Part shown: piece after piece, positions 28,572 to 39,630 of the stretch
How the letters are laid out: each line of letters begins with the position of its first letter
Numbering within the stretch: the first letter of the stretch is position 1
Source: Comamonadaceae bacterium
GTDB taxonomy: Bacteria > Pseudomonadota > Gammaproteobacteria > Burkholderiales > Burkholderiaceae
Length of the DNA stretch: 40,435 bases
Assembly: GCA_947484245.1 (NCBI GenBank)
Contig: CANKOT010000009.1
Location: 1 to 40,435 of the forward strand
Reading direction: 5' to 3'
The notes under the pieces: generated by a model
Database searches by the model: none
Told to the model about the DNA's origin: nothing
What the model saw: only the letters and a program-made list of their open reading frames with translations
Translations under genes and position numbers: made by a program

Positions 28572-30848
28572 ATGAACGCACTGGTCGATGTCTCCTTTTT
28601 TCCGCGCAACGCCAAGCCCCTGAACAGCTATCGCAAGTTTTGGGCGGCGCGCTTTGGTACGGCCCCCTTTTTACCCATGAGCCGTGCCGAAATGACCCAA
28701 TTGGGTTGGGACAGCTGTGACATCGTTTTGGTCACGGGCGATGCCTATGTAGATCATCCTAGCTTTGGCATGGCCGTCATTGGTCGAATGTTGGAGGCGC
28801 AAGGCTTTCGCGTGGGCATCCTTGCCCAACCCGACTGGCAAAGTGCCGAGCCCTTTCGCGCACTAGGCAAGCCCAATTTGTTTTGGGGCGTCACGGCTGG
28901 CAACATGGATTCCATGATCAACCGATACACGGCCGATCGCAAAATTAGATCTGACGATGCTTATACGGCTGGCGATATCGGTGGCAAGCGCCCCGACCGA
29001 GCAGCCATTGTTTACAGCCAACGCTGTCGAGAAGCCTTTCCCGATGTGCCCATTGTTTTGGGCGGTATTGAGGGCTCATTGCGCCGCATTGCGCACTATG
29101 ACTACTGGTCTGACAAGGTGCGTCGATCCATTGTGGTCGACAGCAAATGTGATTTACTGCTCTACGGCAATGCTGAACGTGCCGTGGTTGAAATTGCCCA
29201 CAGGTTGGCTGCTCGCGAGCCTGTTCACGACATCATCGATGTTCGCGGCACAGTTTTTGTGCGCCGGCAAACGCCTGAAGGCTGGTTTGAAATCGATTCA
29301 TCTTCAGTCGACACGCCTGGGCATGTAGAAGCTCACGTCAATCCTTATCTCATGATTTCGGAACAGGCACGTGAGAACGGTGCCACATGCGCTCGCGAAG
29401 ATGAAGCCCAGTCGGTAGCCGACCAACAAAACTCGACGGTCAAACCGCTGAAGTTTGTGCCCAATCCTCAGTTGCCTGCCATGACGGGCAAAGGCTTGCA
29501 CAAAGTGCCTCCCCGTGACAAAAGCGTCATTCGACTGCCCAGTTATGAGCAAGTCAAATCAGATCCTGTTTTGTATGCGCATGCCAATCGGGTGTTGCAT
29601 TTAGAAACCAACCCGGGCAATGCGCGTTGTTTGGTTCAGGCGCACGGTGAAGGTCATACAGCCAGAGATGTTTGGATCACGCCGCCCCCCATTCCGCTCA
29701 CCACAGCCGAAATGGATGCCGTGTTTGACTTGCCTTATGCGCGCAGTCCCCATCCCACGTATGCCGACGAAAATGGCTCACACGATGGCGCCACCAAAAT
29801 TCCCGCATGGGAGATGATTCGCTTTTCGGTGAACATCATGCGGGGTTGCTTTGGCGGGTGCACGTTCTGCTCTATCACTGAGCACGAAGGGCGAATCATT
29901 CAAAGTCGCAGCGAGGCTTCTGTGTTGCGTGAAATTGAAGACATCCGCGACAAGGTGAAGGGTTTCACAGGTGTCATTTCAGACTTAGGTGGCCCGACGG
30001 CCAACATGTACCGCCTGGGTTGCAAAACACCCGAAATTGAAGCAGCCTGTCGCAAACCAAGCTGCGTTTTTCCTGGCATTTGCAGCAACCTCACCACCGA
30101 CCACGGCCCACTCATTCAGATGTACCGCAAAGCGCGAAGTTTGAAGGGCATCAAAAAGATTTTGATTGGCTCTGGCCTCCGATATGACCTGGCGGTTCAG
30201 AGCCCAGAGTATGTGAAAGAATTGGTCACGCACCATGTGGGGGGCTATTTGAAAATAGCGCCAGAGCACACAGAGTCAGGTCCTCTCACCAAGATGATGA
30301 AGCCTGGCATTGGCAGCTACGACAAGTTCAAGAGCATGTTCGATAAGTTCAGTGCCGAAGCTGGCAAGAAGCAATTTTTGGTGCCATATTTCATTGCAGC
30401 CCATCCAGGCACCAGCGATGAAGACATGATGAACTTGGCTGTTTGGCTCAAGAAAAATGGTTTTCGCGCGGATCAAGTTCAAACGTTTTACCCGAGTCCT
30501 ATGGCCACGGCCACAGCCATGTACCACACCACGAAAAACCCATTGCGCAAAATCACGCGCGAGAGTGAAAAGGTCGATGTGGTCAAGGGCGAAAAACGGC
30601 GCAGATTGCACAAAGCTTTTCTGCGCTATCACGATGCCAAGCATTGGCCATTGCTGCGTGATGCGCTCAAGGCCATGGGCCGAGCTGATCTCATTGGCAA
30701 TGGCAAGCACCACTTGATCCCAACTTGGCAGCCCTTGTCAGATGATTATCAAAGTGCACGGCGCAAAAATAGCACGCCGAGTTCGACTCCCAAAAGTGGC
30801 ACCGTTCTCACTCAGCACACAGGCCTGCCACCGCGCAAAAAAAGCTAA
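28572..30848 (+). CDS. ygiQ: YgiQ family radical SAM protein (UPF0313)
   Basis: A large radical-SAM protein of unknown reaction, 758 residues, near the usual ~740. The N-terminal UPF0313 region ([57 protein letters not shown]) precedes the radical-SAM core with [21 protein letters not shown] (the CxxxCxxC cluster motif). C-terminal features are [25 protein letters not shown], and a basic Ser/Lys-rich tail. ATG 28572 is the only plausible start. It stands alone: divergent from the chrA pair and convergent with glnD. A role in a modification pathway is plausible, but the substrate is not known. Confidence 0.94.
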   Translation: MNALVDVSFFPRNAKPLNSYRKFWAARFGTAPFLPMSRAEMTQLGWDSCDIVLVTGDAYVDHPSFGMAVIGRMLEAQGFRVGILAQPDWQSAEPFRALGKPNLFWGVTAGNMDSMINRYTADRKIRSDDAYTAGDIGGKRPDRAAIVYSQRCREAFPDVPIVLGGIEGSLRRIAHYDYWSDKVRRSIVVDSKCDLLLYGNAERAVVEIAHRLAAREPVHDIIDVRGTVFVRRQTPEGWFEIDSSSVDTPGHVEAHVNPYLMISEQARENGATCAREDEAQSVADQQNSTVKPLKFVPNPQLPAMTGKGLHKVPPRDKSVIRLPSYEQVKSDPVLYAHANRVLHLETNPGNARCLVQAHGEGHTARDVWITPPPIPLTTAEMDAVFDLPYARSPHPTYADENGSHDGATKIPAWEMIRFSVNIMRGCFGGCTFCSITEHEGRIIQSRSEASVLREIEDIRDKVKGFTGVISDLGGPTANMYRLGCKTPEIEAACRKPSCVFPGICSNLTTDHGPLIQMYRKARSLKGIKKILIGSGLRYDLAVQSPEYVKELVTHHVGGYLKIAPEHTESGPLTKMMKPGIGSYDKFKSMFDKFSAEAGKKQFLVPYFIAAHPGTSDEDMMNLAVWLKKNGFRADQVQTFYPSPMATATAMYHTTKNPLRKITRESEKVDVVKGEKRRRLHKAFLRYHDAKHWPLLRDALKAMGRADLIGNGKHHLIPTWQPLSDDYQSARRKNSTPSSTPKSGTVLTQHTGLPPRKKS

Positions 30849-30863
30849 GGACTCAATAGCAGT

Positions 30864-30879
30864 TCAGCTTATGAGCTGA
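30864..30879. terminator. Weak hairpin between convergent ygiQ and glnD
   Basis: tcagct-tatg-agctga is a perfect 6-bp stem in the 38-nt gap between the two 3' ends. There is no T-run on either side, so it is at best a poor terminator. Confidence 0.3.
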
Positions 30880-30886
30880 CAAGTAC

Positions 30887-33520
30887 TTAGGACTGCAAAA
30901 CTTGCAGCAACTCGGTTTCAATTTCAATTTGCTCTCGGTTGTGTTGAAGCGCTGAGCCTTCAATCAAGAAGGTGTCTTCAACCCTTTCCCCAAGCGTGCT
31001 GATTTTGGCTAACTTCAAGCTGATGCTGTGTTTGGCCAGCACCGTAGCCACGCTGTAAAGCAATCCTATTTTGTCGCTGGCCGAAATAGCAAGCAGCCAG
31101 CTTTGAGCTTTTTCATCGGGATGCAAACTGATGCGAGGTGCAATGGGAAAGTTTTTAACGCGCCGAGAGACGCGTCCCTTTGTCGGTGGGGGCAAGACAC
31201 CCTTTTGGTCGATGGTGAGACTCAGGCCTGACTCCACCATGTTGATGAGTTCGCGATAGTGTTCTGGTAGCAGCGAGGTCACGACCTGAAATGTATCCAA
31301 GGCATAACCGTTCTTGGCAGTGTGAATTTTGGCATCCAAAATACTGAAACCAGCTTGATCAAAATAGCCACAGATTCGAGCAAACAAATCGGTTTGATCT
31401 TCTGCATAAACCAAGACTTGAAGTCCTTCACCGATAGGTGAAATGCGCGCTCTGACAATGCATTTGCCAGTCAATGACGCAACAGGCAAGCGTTCTGCCT
31501 TGGAAACGTACCTGGAAAGTTGTCTGGCGTGCCATGCAATTTCGCTGGCGTCGTGCCGCATGAAGTATCCAATGTCCAGGGTGTCCCACAGTGCTTTTTG
31601 CCCATCGTGAGGCTCTGAATGCCTTGCCAACTCTACCAAGGCTTCCCGTTTTCTAGATTCAATTTCGGCATTGGCATCGGGGGCTCGACCGCCCAAATTG
31701 CGCAAGGTGAACTTGTAAAGGTCTTCAAGGAGTTTGCCTTTCCAGGCATTCCAAACTTTGGGGCTGGTGCCCCGAATGTCGGCAACTGTGAGCAAATACA
31801 AAGCAGTGAGTTGACGCTCATTGACAACACGCTTGGCAAATGCGGCAATGACATCCGGATCACTTAAATCTTCTTTTTGCGCCACATGACTCATGGTGAG
31901 ATGCTCACCCACTAAAAATGCAATGAGTTTTGCATCATTCGATTCGATGCCATGTTGCCTGCAAAACCGCTTGACTTCAAGCACCCCTAATTTTGAATGG
32001 TCACCACCACGGCCTTTGGCAATGTCATGAAACAAAGCCGCTATGTAAAGGATGTGAGGTTTGTCCCAGCCCGCAGCCAGTTGTGAGCAGAATGGGTATT
32101 CGTGCGCGTGATCGGCAATGAAAAATCTGCGTACGTTTCGCAAAACCATGAGGATGTGTTGATCGACGGTGTAGACATGAAACAGATCGTGCTGCATTTG
32201 GCCCACAATATTTCGAAACACCCACAAGTAGCGACCCAGCACAGAAGTTTGATTCATCAGACGCAAAGAATGCGTGATCCCTTGGCTTTCTTGAAGAATT
32301 TTCAAAAAAGTGGCTCGGTTGACAGGATCACGCCTGAAGTTGGCATCCATCACGCCCCGCACGTTGTAAAGGGCTCGAAGTGTTTTGGCCGAGAGCCCCT
32401 TGACGCCATGTGTCTGCTGATACAGTAAAAACGTTTCTAGGATGGCATGCGGATGCTTCTGGTACAGGTCGTCTTGGGCCAATTCCAAGAGGCCATTTTT
32501 TTCATAGAAATGCGCGTTGAGTTTGCGCAGCTCAATTTGAATATCGCCGCGTTGAACCTGTAAATACTCTTCGATGTTGAGCAATAAAATTTGATTCAAC
32601 TGGGTCACAGCTTTGGCAGCCCAGTAATACTGACGCATCAAGACTTCACTGGCCCTTTGCTTGTGTTTGCCATCGGGTGTGCTTTTGGCTTGGTAGCCAA
32701 ATGTCTCTGCCAGGGCGTGCTGCAAATCGAATACCAGCCGATCTTCTCGTCGCTTGGCCAGCAAATGAAGTCGAGCGCGAATGAGGCTTAGCACAGCCTC
32801 ATTGCGTTTGATTTGTTTGACCTCTAGCGGCGTTGCCAAGCCCTTAGCCGCCAAATCATCCCAAGTTCTCCCAAGCCCCGCAGCTCTCGAAACCCACAAA
32901 ATGATTTGAAGATCGCGCAAGCCGCCGGGAGACTCTTTGCAATTAGGCTCAAGGGAGTAGGGCGTATTTTCAAACTTGTTGTGTCGCTGGTTCAATTCAA
33001 GTGTTTTGGCAACGAAGAATACATGCGGATCCATGGCTTCTTGATAACGCTTTTGAAAGTGTTTGAAGAGCGTTTGGTTGCCTGTGATGAGGCGACTTTC
33101 GAGCAAAGAAGTTTTAACCGTGATGTCTTTTTCAGACTCATTCATGCAATCGGTCAGTGTTCTGACGCTAGAGCCAATTTCAAGGCCACTGTCCCAGCAA
33201 CTTCCAATGAAAGATTCCAATTTGGCTTTGAGCTCGGGTGAGTCTTCGGCGATGACGCTGTCGGGCAACATCACCAGAACGTCTACATCGGAAGACGGAA
33301 ACAATTCACCGCGGCCGTAGCCACCCACGGCAATCAGCGCCTCACCGTGCTCGAACCCAGCTTTGCACCAAAGCTCTGTTAACAGTTTGTCTGCCAACTT
33401 GGCAAGCCGAACAAGGGTTGGCTTGAGCCCTCGACCGTTGGCAGAGCGGCTAGAAATAGTCGACCACAACGCCTGTTTTTCCTGGCGGTACTTGTCTCTC
33501 AATACCGACACGTCAGTCAT
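30887..33520 (-). CDS. glnD: Bifunctional uridylyltransferase/uridylyl-removing enzyme GlnD
   Basis: GlnD is the main glutamine sensor: it uridylylates PII (GlnB/GlnK) when glutamine is low and removes UMP when it is high. The 877-residue protein has the nucleotidyltransferase motif GGYGRGELFPSSDVDVLV (from residue 66), EPNCKESPGGLRDLQ, an HD domain (HVYTVDQHIL; LFHDIAKGRGGDHS near 495-510) for uridylyl removal, and two C-terminal ACT domains (LQVLVYAEDQTDLFARICGY; WLLAISASDKIGLLYSVATV) that sense glutamine. The length is full. It follows map by 4 nt, so the pair is one operon. Confidence 0.97.
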   Translation of the reverse strand: MTDVSVLRDKYRQEKQALWSTISSRSANGRGLKPTLVRLAKLADKLLTELWCKAGFEHGEALIAVGGYGRGELFPSSDVDVLVMLPDSVIAEDSPELKAKLESFIGSCWDSGLEIGSSVRTLTDCMNESEKDITVKTSLLESRLITGNQTLFKHFQKRYQEAMDPHVFFVAKTLELNQRHNKFENTPYSLEPNCKESPGGLRDLQIILWVSRAAGLGRTWDDLAAKGLATPLEVKQIKRNEAVLSLIRARLHLLAKRREDRLVFDLQHALAETFGYQAKSTPDGKHKQRASEVLMRQYYWAAKAVTQLNQILLLNIEEYLQVQRGDIQIELRKLNAHFYEKNGLLELAQDDLYQKHPHAILETFLLYQQTHGVKGLSAKTLRALYNVRGVMDANFRRDPVNRATFLKILQESQGITHSLRLMNQTSVLGRYLWVFRNIVGQMQHDLFHVYTVDQHILMVLRNVRRFFIADHAHEYPFCSQLAAGWDKPHILYIAALFHDIAKGRGGDHSKLGVLEVKRFCRQHGIESNDAKLIAFLVGEHLTMSHVAQKEDLSDPDVIAAFAKRVVNERQLTALYLLTVADIRGTSPKVWNAWKGKLLEDLYKFTLRNLGGRAPDANAEIESRKREALVELARHSEPHDGQKALWDTLDIGYFMRHDASEIAWHARQLSRYVSKAERLPVASLTGKCIVRARISPIGEGLQVLVYAEDQTDLFARICGYFDQAGFSILDAKIHTAKNGYALDTFQVVTSLLPEHYRELINMVESGLSLTIDQKGVLPPPTKGRVSRRVKNFPIAPRISLHPDEKAQSWLLAISASDKIGLLYSVATVLAKHSISLKLAKISTLGERVEDTFLIEGSALQHNREQIEIETELLQVLQS

Positions 33521-33524
33521 GCCA

Positions 33525-34328
33525 TTAGCCTTTGACGAAATCTGGCGTGGGAGGGCTTCCGGCAGAAAGGGTCAGGACTTCATAGCCGGTCTCGGTGACC
33601 AAAATGGTATGTTCCCATTGGGCTGACAGGCTTCTGTCTTTGGTCACGATGGTCCAACCATCGCCCGTCTCTTTGATTTCGCGTTTGCCAGCGTTGATCA
33701 TGGGCTCAATGGTGAAAGTCATGCCTGCTTTGAGTTCGTCCAAGGTGCCTGGCTTGCCATAATGCAAAACTTGTGGCTCTTCGTGGAAAACACGTCCAAT
33801 GCCATGTCCACAAAACTCACGAACAATGGAAAAGCCCAAGTTTTCGGCAAACTTTTGAATGGCCCAGCCAATGTCGCCTAGACGTGCACCTGGCTTGACC
33901 TGTTCAATGCCATACCACATGGCGTCGTAAGTGACTGCGCAAAGACGCTTTGCGGCGATAGAGGCTTCACCCACAATGAACATGCGACTGGTATCGCCAT
34001 GCCAGCCGTCTTTGATCACGGTGATGTCGATATTGACGATATCTCCCTTTTTAAGCTGTTTTTCATTGGGAATGCCATGGCAAACTTGGTGATTGATTGA
34101 GGTACAAATAGACTTGGGGTAGGGAGCGTAGCCAGCTGGCTGATAGTTCAAGGGTGCAGGAATGGTGCCTTGAATTTGGACCATGAAGTCGTGAGCCAGT
34201 TTGTCAAGTTCATTGGTTGTGACGCCCGGTATCACAAAGGGTGTTAAGTAATCTAGGACTTCGGATGCAAGGCGACCCGCCACACGCATGCCGTTGGCGC
34301 CATTGGCGTCTTTAAGGGTGATTGTCAT
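33525..34328 (-). CDS. map: Methionine aminopeptidase, type I
   Basis: Removes the N-terminal Met from nascent proteins. The 267-residue protein has the metal ligands in DIVNIDITVIKDGWHGDTSRMF (two Asp), GHGIGRVFHEEP (His), FTIEPMINAG (Glu) and QWEHTILVTE (Glu), and the substrate His in NHQVCHGIPN. Type I is indicated by the lack of the ~60-residue insert. In many relatives rpsB-tsf is divergent next to map; here purL is instead, with a 132-nt gap (34329-34460) that must hold both promoters. glnD follows. Confidence 0.97.
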   Translation of the reverse strand: MTITLKDANGANGMRVAGRLASEVLDYLTPFVIPGVTTNELDKLAHDFMVQIQGTIPAPLNYQPAGYAPYPKSICTSINHQVCHGIPNEKQLKKGDIVNIDITVIKDGWHGDTSRMFIVGEASIAAKRLCAVTYDAMWYGIEQVKPGARLGDIGWAIQKFAENLGFSIVREFCGHGIGRVFHEEPQVLHYGKPGTLDELKAGMTFTIEPMINAGKREIKETGDGWTIVTKDRSLSAQWEHTILVTETGYEVLTLSAGSPPTPDFVKG

Positions 34329-34460
34329 GGGGACAGATTATCCCATCCTGAAGGCAATTTTGCAGAATTGAGTGTTGGCAGCGGTTAAAATAATGACTCG
34401 TTCAGTGCCCCAGTCAGCGGTATTTGAGACACATTTCCACATTGCCCTCAAGGCCAGCCA

Positions 34461-37400
34461 GTGACCCTGCAAACTTTCATCTCGGAAGGCGGTAACGCCC
34501 TCAGCGAATTTCGCATTCAGCAATTACTTCCCAAATTGCAGGTTCATTGCCCTGAAATCAAAGGACTCACGGGCCAGTATTTGCACTTGGTTGCAAGCCC
34601 TGAGCCATTGGATTCGGCACAAAAAGATGTCTTGAGCCAGTTGCTCACTTACGGTGAGCCATTTGTGTCACCCACTGGTGCTGACGCCCAAGCTTGCATT
34701 TCTATTTTTGTGTCTCCTCGTTTGGGAACCGTATCGCCTTGGGCATCCAAAGCCACAGACATTGCCCACAACTGTGGCTTGAAGCTCAAACGCATTGAGC
34801 GTTTGCTGGTGTACTCACTGCAATTTAAAAATGCCAAAGTGGCCAACGCAGTCGCAGCAGAAATACGCTTGAAATTATTGGATGTGTTGCACGACAGAAT
34901 GACTGAATCTGTCCTTGCGCAACGTGAAGAAGCACTGGCACTTTTTACAGAGTTGCAAGCTCAACAGCTTTTGCATGTCGATGTCCTGCTGGGGGGGCGA
35001 GACGCTTTGGTCAAAGCCAACCAAGAGTTTGGTTTGGCTTTGGCTGAGGATGAAATTGATTATCTTTTAAGTTCGTTCAAACAACTGGACAGAAATCCGA
35101 GCGACGTTGAATTGATGATGTTTGCACAGGCCAACAGCGAGCATTGCCGGCACAAAATTTTCAATGCTCAATTCACCATTGATGGGCAAGACCAAACACA
35201 CAGTTTGTTTGGCATGATTCGACATACCCATCAGCAAAATCCACAGCACACTGTTGTGGCTTATTCAGACAACGCATCTATCATGGCTGGCCACCATGTA
35301 GAACGTTTTGTAGCCAAGCAAGGCGGGGCTTATCAAAAAGAAAATGCGCTGCACCATGTCTTGATGAAGGTCGAAACACACAATCATCCTACGGCCATAT
35401 CACCCTATCCTGGCGCTTCTACGGGGGCTGGTGGCGAGATTCGGGACGAAGGGGCAACAGGCCGAGGCTCCAAGCCCAAAGCAGGTTTGACAGGTTTCAG
35501 CGTTTCAAAATTGTGGGACAGCCCGCATGGAAAACCTGATCACATTGCCAGCCCTTTGCAAATCATGACTGAAGGCCCGCTGGGCGGTGCTGCATTCAAT
35601 AATGAATTTGGCCGCCCCAACTTGTTAGGTTACTTTCGGGAATACGAACAAGTTGTTGATGGCGTGGTGCGCGGTTATCACAAGCCCATCATGATTGCGG
35701 GTGGCCTGGGTGTGATTGACGATCTTCAAACCCAAAAAATTCAATTTCCAGCTGGTACCTTGTTGGTCCAATTGGGAGGTCCCGGCATGCTCATTGGCAT
35801 GGGCGGCAGCGCAGCCAGTTCCATGGCCTCAGGCACCAATGCGGCCAATTTGGACTTTGACTCCGTGCAGAGAGGCAACCCCGAAATTGAAAGACGCGCG
35901 CAAGAGGTGATCAACCATTGTTGGGTGATGGGTGCGGCCAATCCAATTTTGGCCATTCACGATGTGGGCGCCGGTGGCCTGTCCAATGCCTTTCCAGAAC
36001 TCACCAACGATGCCGGACGCGGTGCGCAATTTGATTTGCGCTCTGTGCCTCTCGAGGCTTCTGGTTTATCACCCAAAGAAATCTGGTCTAACGAAAGCCA
36101 AGAGCGCTATGTCTTGGCCATTGCACCAGAGTCACTCAATCTGTTCAAGTCATTTTGCGATCGCGAGCGCTGCCCGTTTGCGGTGGTGGGCGTTGCGACT
36201 TATGAGCGTCAATTGGTTTTAACAGACGACCAGGCCAGCGATGCGCATTTGAAAAGGCCTGTCGACATGCCCATGAATGTGTTGTTGGGTAAGCCCCCCA
36301 AAATGCATCGACACGTCATGTCAGTGCACAGAGCGACCCAGCCGATAGACCTCACCGGTGTTCGTCTGCAAGATGCTGTTGTGAGCGTGCTGAGCCATCC
36401 GACGGTTGCCTCCAAGCGATTCTTGATCACCATCGGCGACCGCACTGTGGGTGGCTTGACGCATCGCGATCAAATGGTGGGTCCGTGGCAAGTTCCTGTG
36501 GCCGATTGCGCCGTCACGTTGGCTGACTATCGAGGTTTTCAAGGCGAAGCAATGAGCATGGGGGAGCGTACGCCTTTGGCCAGTGTGAATGCCGCTGCTT
36601 CAGGCCGTATGGCGGTTGCAGAGGCCATTACCAATTTATTGGCAGCGCCCATTCAACTAGACCGTGTCAAACTCAGCGCCAATTGGATGGCTGCTTGCGG
36701 TGAACCCGGCGAAGACGCCGCGCTTTATGAAACCGTCAAGGCAGTGGGTCTTGAGCTGTGTCCTGCACTCGGTATTTCTATTCCCGTTGGCAAAGACAGC
36801 CTGTCTATGAAAACACAATGGTCGAAGGATGGTCAGACACACAAGGTCACCTCGCCCGTGAGTTTGGTGGTGACTGCATTTGCCAATCTGCCGGATGTCC
36901 GCGGCACTCTGACGCCTCAGTTGAACGCAAGTGTCACAGATTCTTCTTTGATTTTGATTGATCTAAGCGATGGTCGAAATCGCATGGGCGGCAGTATTTT
37001 GAGTCAGGTCTTGGGTCAATCAGGCGATGAAGTGCCAGATTTAGAGACGCCCGATCACTTGGTCAAATTGGTCAACGTTGTTAACCTGCTTCGACAGCAA
37101 GGCAAAATTTTGGCTTACCACGATCGCAGCGATGGCGGTTTGTTAAGCGCTGTGGCAGAAATGTGTTTTGCGGGTCAAGTCGGGGTTGCCTTGAACTTGG
37201 ACCTTTTGGTCACAGAAGGGGATGGCATTTCAGACAGCCGAGCTGAATATGGCGATGCCAAAAATTGGGCTCAGCAAGTCAGCGCTCGCCGAGAAGAGCT
37301 GACCCTCAAGGCCTTGTTCAATGAGGAGCTGGGCGTGGTCATCCAAATTGCAACCGATGATCGTGCTGAAGTCATGCAGGTTTTGCGGGCGCATGGCCTT

Positions 37401-38453
37401 TCAAAGCACAGCCATGTGGTTGGTAAGACCAGGCCAGCTCATTCAGCCATTGCCAAAGGGGTGGGGTCCTTGAGTATTTGGCGTGACACCCAAGAAATTT
37501 TCACAGCCACCATAGAAAACTTGCACCAAGTTTGGGACAGTGTCAGTTGGAAAATTTGCCAACAACGCGACAACGCGAATTGTGCAGACATGGAGCATGC
37601 CGGTGTGGGTCAATCCGACAACCCCGGTTTGCATGTCTCTCTTTCATTCAAACCTGAAGAGAACGTGGCTGCACCCTACTTGAATTTGACTCAACCCCGC
37701 GTTGCCATATTGCGCGAACAAGGTGTGAACTCACACGTTGAAATGGCTTACGCATTCTCTGAGTCTGGCTTTGCGTCGCATGACGTTCACATGACCGATC
37801 TACAAACAGGGCGAGTCAGCTTGAAAGATTTCCAAGGCCTTGTTGCCTGTGGTGGTTTCTCTTATGGCGACACATTAGGTGCGGGCATCGGCTGGGCGCG
37901 AAGCATCAGCTTCAACCCTTTGTTGTCCGACGAGTTCAAAACATATTTTTCTCGCTCAGACACCTTTGCTTTAGGCGTCTGCAATGGTTGCCAAATGTTT
38001 GCTGAATTGGCAGACATCATTCCAGGCGCCCAGCACTGGCCACGCTTCACCACCAACCAAAGCGAACGGTTTGAGGCCAGGTTGTCGATGGTGGAGGTCT
38101 TGCCTTCGCCAAGCCTTTTCTTCAAAGACATGGCCGGAAGTCGCATGCCCATTGCCGTTGCGCATGGTGAAGGATTTGCCAACTTCAAGCATCGGGGCAA
38201 CGCACAACATGCCATCGCAGCCATGCGCTTTGTCGACAATGCAGGTATTGCGACACAAACTTATCCCGCCAATCCAAATGGCAGTCCTGGTGGTCTCACC
38301 GCTGTCACAAGCTCAGATGGCCGTTTTACGGCCATGATGCCGCACCCAGAGCGGGTCTTTCGAAATGTTCAGATGAGCTACACGCCTGGCGATGTAACCG
38401 AATTCAGCCCATGGCTCAGAATGTGGCAGAACGCACGCCGTTGGCTCAAATAA
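34461..38453 (+). CDS. purL: Phosphoribosylformylglycinamidine synthase (large type)
   Basis: PurL converts FGAR, ATP and glutamine to FGAM in purine synthesis. The 1330-residue single-chain form, typical of proteobacteria, has an N-terminal region ([20 protein letters not shown]), a first AIRS-like domain ([46 protein letters not shown]), a second AIRS-like domain ([50 protein letters not shown]), and a C-terminal glutaminase with VCNGCQM (nucleophile C1174) and HPERVF (His1295, Glu1297). The start is GTG 34461 with AAGG upstream. A run of seven G (34991-34997) is in frame. A bidirectional terminator follows. Confidence 0.98.
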   Translation: MTLQTFISEGGNALSEFRIQQLLPKLQVHCPEIKGLTGQYLHLVASPEPLDSAQKDVLSQLLTYGEPFVSPTGADAQACISIFVSPRLGTVSPWASKATDIAHNCGLKLKRIERLLVYSLQFKNAKVANAVAAEIRLKLLDVLHDRMTESVLAQREEALALFTELQAQQLLHVDVLLGGRDALVKANQEFGLALAEDEIDYLLSSFKQLDRNPSDVELMMFAQANSEHCRHKIFNAQFTIDGQDQTHSLFGMIRHTHQQNPQHTVVAYSDNASIMAGHHVERFVAKQGGAYQKENALHHVLMKVETHNHPTAISPYPGASTGAGGEIRDEGATGRGSKPKAGLTGFSVSKLWDSPHGKPDHIASPLQIMTEGPLGGAAFNNEFGRPNLLGYFREYEQVVDGVVRGYHKPIMIAGGLGVIDDLQTQKIQFPAGTLLVQLGGPGMLIGMGGSAASSMASGTNAANLDFDSVQRGNPEIERRAQEVINHCWVMGAANPILAIHDVGAGGLSNAFPELTNDAGRGAQFDLRSVPLEASGLSPKEIWSNESQERYVLAIAPESLNLFKSFCDRERCPFAVVGVATYERQLVLTDDQASDAHLKRPVDMPMNVLLGKPPKMHRHVMSVHRATQPIDLTGVRLQDAVVSVLSHPTVASKRFLITIGDRTVGGLTHRDQMVGPWQVPVADCAVTLADYRGFQGEAMSMGERTPLASVNAAASGRMAVAEAITNLLAAPIQLDRVKLSANWMAACGEPGEDAALYETVKAVGLELCPALGISIPVGKDSLSMKTQWSKDGQTHKVTSPVSLVVTAFANLPDVRGTLTPQLNASVTDSSLILIDLSDGRNRMGGSILSQVLGQSGDEVPDLETPDHLVKLVNVVNLLRQQGKILAYHDRSDGGLLSAVAEMCFAGQVGVALNLDLLVTEGDGISDSRAEYGDAKNWAQQVSARREELTLKALFNEELGVVIQIATDDRAEVMQVLRAHGLSKHSHVVGKTRPAHSAIAKGVGSLSIWRDTQEIFTATIENLHQVWDSVSWKICQQRDNANCADMEHAGVGQSDNPGLHVSLSFKPEENVAAPYLNLTQPRVAILREQGVNSHVEMAYAFSESGFASHDVHMTDLQTGRVSLKDFQGLVACGGFSYGDTLGAGIGWARSISFNPLLSDEFKTYFSRSDTFALGVCNGCQMFAELADIIPGAQHWPRFTTNQSERFEARLSMVEVLPSPSLFFKDMAGSRMPIAVAHGEGFANFKHRGNAQHAIAAMRFVDNAGIATQTYPANPNGSPGGLTAVTSSDGRFTAMMPHPERVFRNVQMSYTPGDVTEFSPWLRMWQNARRWLK

Positions 38454-38490
38454 AAAAAAAGCACTTGGACATGTTGTCTAAGTGCTTTTT
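38454..38490. terminator. Bidirectional rho-independent terminator between purL and the parvulin gene
   Basis: aaaaagcactt (38456-38466) pairs perfectly with aagtgcttttt (38480-38490); the 13-nt loop has an inner gac/gtc pair. A-runs and T-runs on both flanks serve both convergent genes. Confidence 0.93.
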
Positions 38491-38492
38491 GA

Positions 38493-38510
38493 GTCCCATC
38501 TGAATGGGAC
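38493..38510. terminator. Second hairpin beside the purL/parvulin terminator
   Basis: gtcccat (38493-38499) and atgggac (38504-38510) form a perfect 7-bp stem with a 4-nt loop ctga, 2 nt from the main terminator. It has no T-run of its own; it may stabilise 3' ends or slow polymerase. Confidence 0.6.
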
Positions 38511-38528
38511 ATCTAAGTTGCTACGTGC

Positions 38529-39302
38529 TTATTTCACTTTGGCTTTGGCACGCAAATCTTCTTGGAATTTACCCAACTTCGATTGTGTCAACTGCTGGGT
38601 AATTTGGGGTTTGACCTCGTCCAATTTGGGCAACTGAGCTTCACGCACATCGTCTACTCGAATGATGTGAAAGCCGAATTGGCTTTTCACTGGAGCGTCA
38701 GTCATTTGTCCCTTTTCAAGTTTGACCATGGCATTGGAAAACTCAGGAACATAGCTGGCCGCATTGGCCCAATCCAAATCGCCACCGTTGGCACCTGAAC
38801 CTGGATCCTTGGATGCTTTTTTGGCCAACTCTTCAAATTTGCCGCCTTTTTTGAGATCGGCAATGAGGGCTTTGGCTTCGTCTTCTTTTTCAACCAAAAT
38901 GTGACGAGCACGGTATTCTTTGCCGCCATTGGCTGCCACAAACTTGTCATATTCAGCTTTGACTTCGGCGTCCGTGACGGGGTTTTTCTTTTGGAAGTTG
39001 GCAAACAACTCACGAATCAACAGGCTTTGGCGTGCCAATTCCAGCTGTGTTTTGTAGTCTTCGCTGGCGTCTAAGCCGCGTTTGCGAGCTTCTTGCATGA
39101 AGATTTCACGGGCAATGAGTTCTTCTTTGATTTGCGCCATGATTTCAGGCGTGACAGGTCGGCCAGATCGTTCAACTTGTTGTTTGAGGGCTTCTACGCG
39201 AGAGCTAGGGACAGGCTTGCCGTTGACCACTGCCAAATTCTGCGCCATCGCAGAGAAGCTCAATACAGCGACCAAGCTCAAGGCCAATTTCGTAAGTTTC
39301 AT
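38529..39302 (-). CDS. Periplasmic peptidyl-prolyl isomerase, parvulin type
   Basis: A PpiC/SurA-like foldase for exported proteins. The 257-residue product has a cleavable signal (LTKLALSLVAVLSFSAMAQ, cleavage near 20), an N-terminal SurA-like helical part (VNGKPVPSSRVEALKQQVER, REIFMQEARKRGLDA), the parvulin domain (about 130-225: EYRARHILVEKEDEA, FEELAKKASKDPGSGANGGDL, VKSQFGFHIIRVDD) and a helical C-terminus. It is most similar in layout to the peptidylprolyl isomerase found beside bolA and yciB in Burkholderiales. It is last in the msrB-yciB-bolA-ppi run, all on the minus strand, before the terminator. Confidence 0.93.
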   Translation of the reverse strand: MKLTKLALSLVAVLSFSAMAQNLAVVNGKPVPSSRVEALKQQVERSGRPVTPEIMAQIKEELIAREIFMQEARKRGLDASEDYKTQLELARQSLLIRELFANFQKKNPVTDAEVKAEYDKFVAANGGKEYRARHILVEKEDEAKALIADLKKGGKFEELAKKASKDPGSGANGGDLDWANAASYVPEFSNAMVKLEKGQMTDAPVKSQFGFHIIRVDDVREAQLPKLDEVKPQITQQLTQSKLGKFQEDLRAKAKVK

Positions 39303-39327
39303 CAGATTCCTCAGATTGCAATTAAAT

Positions 39328-39621
39328 TTAGTTGGATCGAAATTCTATGGCCAGGGCATGGAGTCCATTGTCCAAGAATTCTTGGAGCGAATCATACACA
39401 AGGCGATGACGCTGCACGCGGTTGAGCTTTTCAAAATGAGAAGAAGCAATCAAAACCCTGAAATGGCTGTTGAGGCCCGACTCAGTGGCGCCGGAATGGC
39501 CAGCGTGCTGTGCACTTTCATCAATAACCTCTAAAAAGCTGGGTTCAAAGCTGTTTGTCAAGGCAGCCACCATGAGGGGTTGCCATGAGGTATTGGTGGG
39601 GAGATTTGTTTTGAGATTCAT
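39328..39621 (-). CDS. bolA: BolA family protein
   Basis: BolA-like proteins act with monothiol glutaredoxins in Fe-S handling or as a morphology/stress regulator. The 97-residue protein has the core LTNSFEPSFLEVIDESAQHAGH, SHFRVLIASSHFEKLNRVQRHRLVYDSL and the C-terminal GLHALAIEF. The conserved HAGH and the invariant His in RVQRHRLVY are present. The length and lack of insertions suggest the BolA branch, not IbaG. ATG 39621 is used; an in-frame ATG 16 codons on would still keep the whole domain. It is 9 nt after yciB. Confidence 0.93.
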   Translation of the reverse strand: MNLKTNLPTNTSWQPLMVAALTNSFEPSFLEVIDESAQHAGHSGATESGLNSHFRVLIASSHFEKLNRVQRHRLVYDSLQEFLDNGLHALAIEFRSN

Positions 39622-39630
39622 GCTTGAGCT

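Noticed and set aside
34329..34460. Possible purine riboswitch or promoter in the map/purL gap
   Set aside because: No riboswitch fold seen; TAAAAT occurs but with no -35 at a normal distance. Promoters must be here, but I cannot place them.
39082..39534. 150-codon open frame on the plus strand
   Set aside because: Antisense to the parvulin and bolA genes, both well supported.
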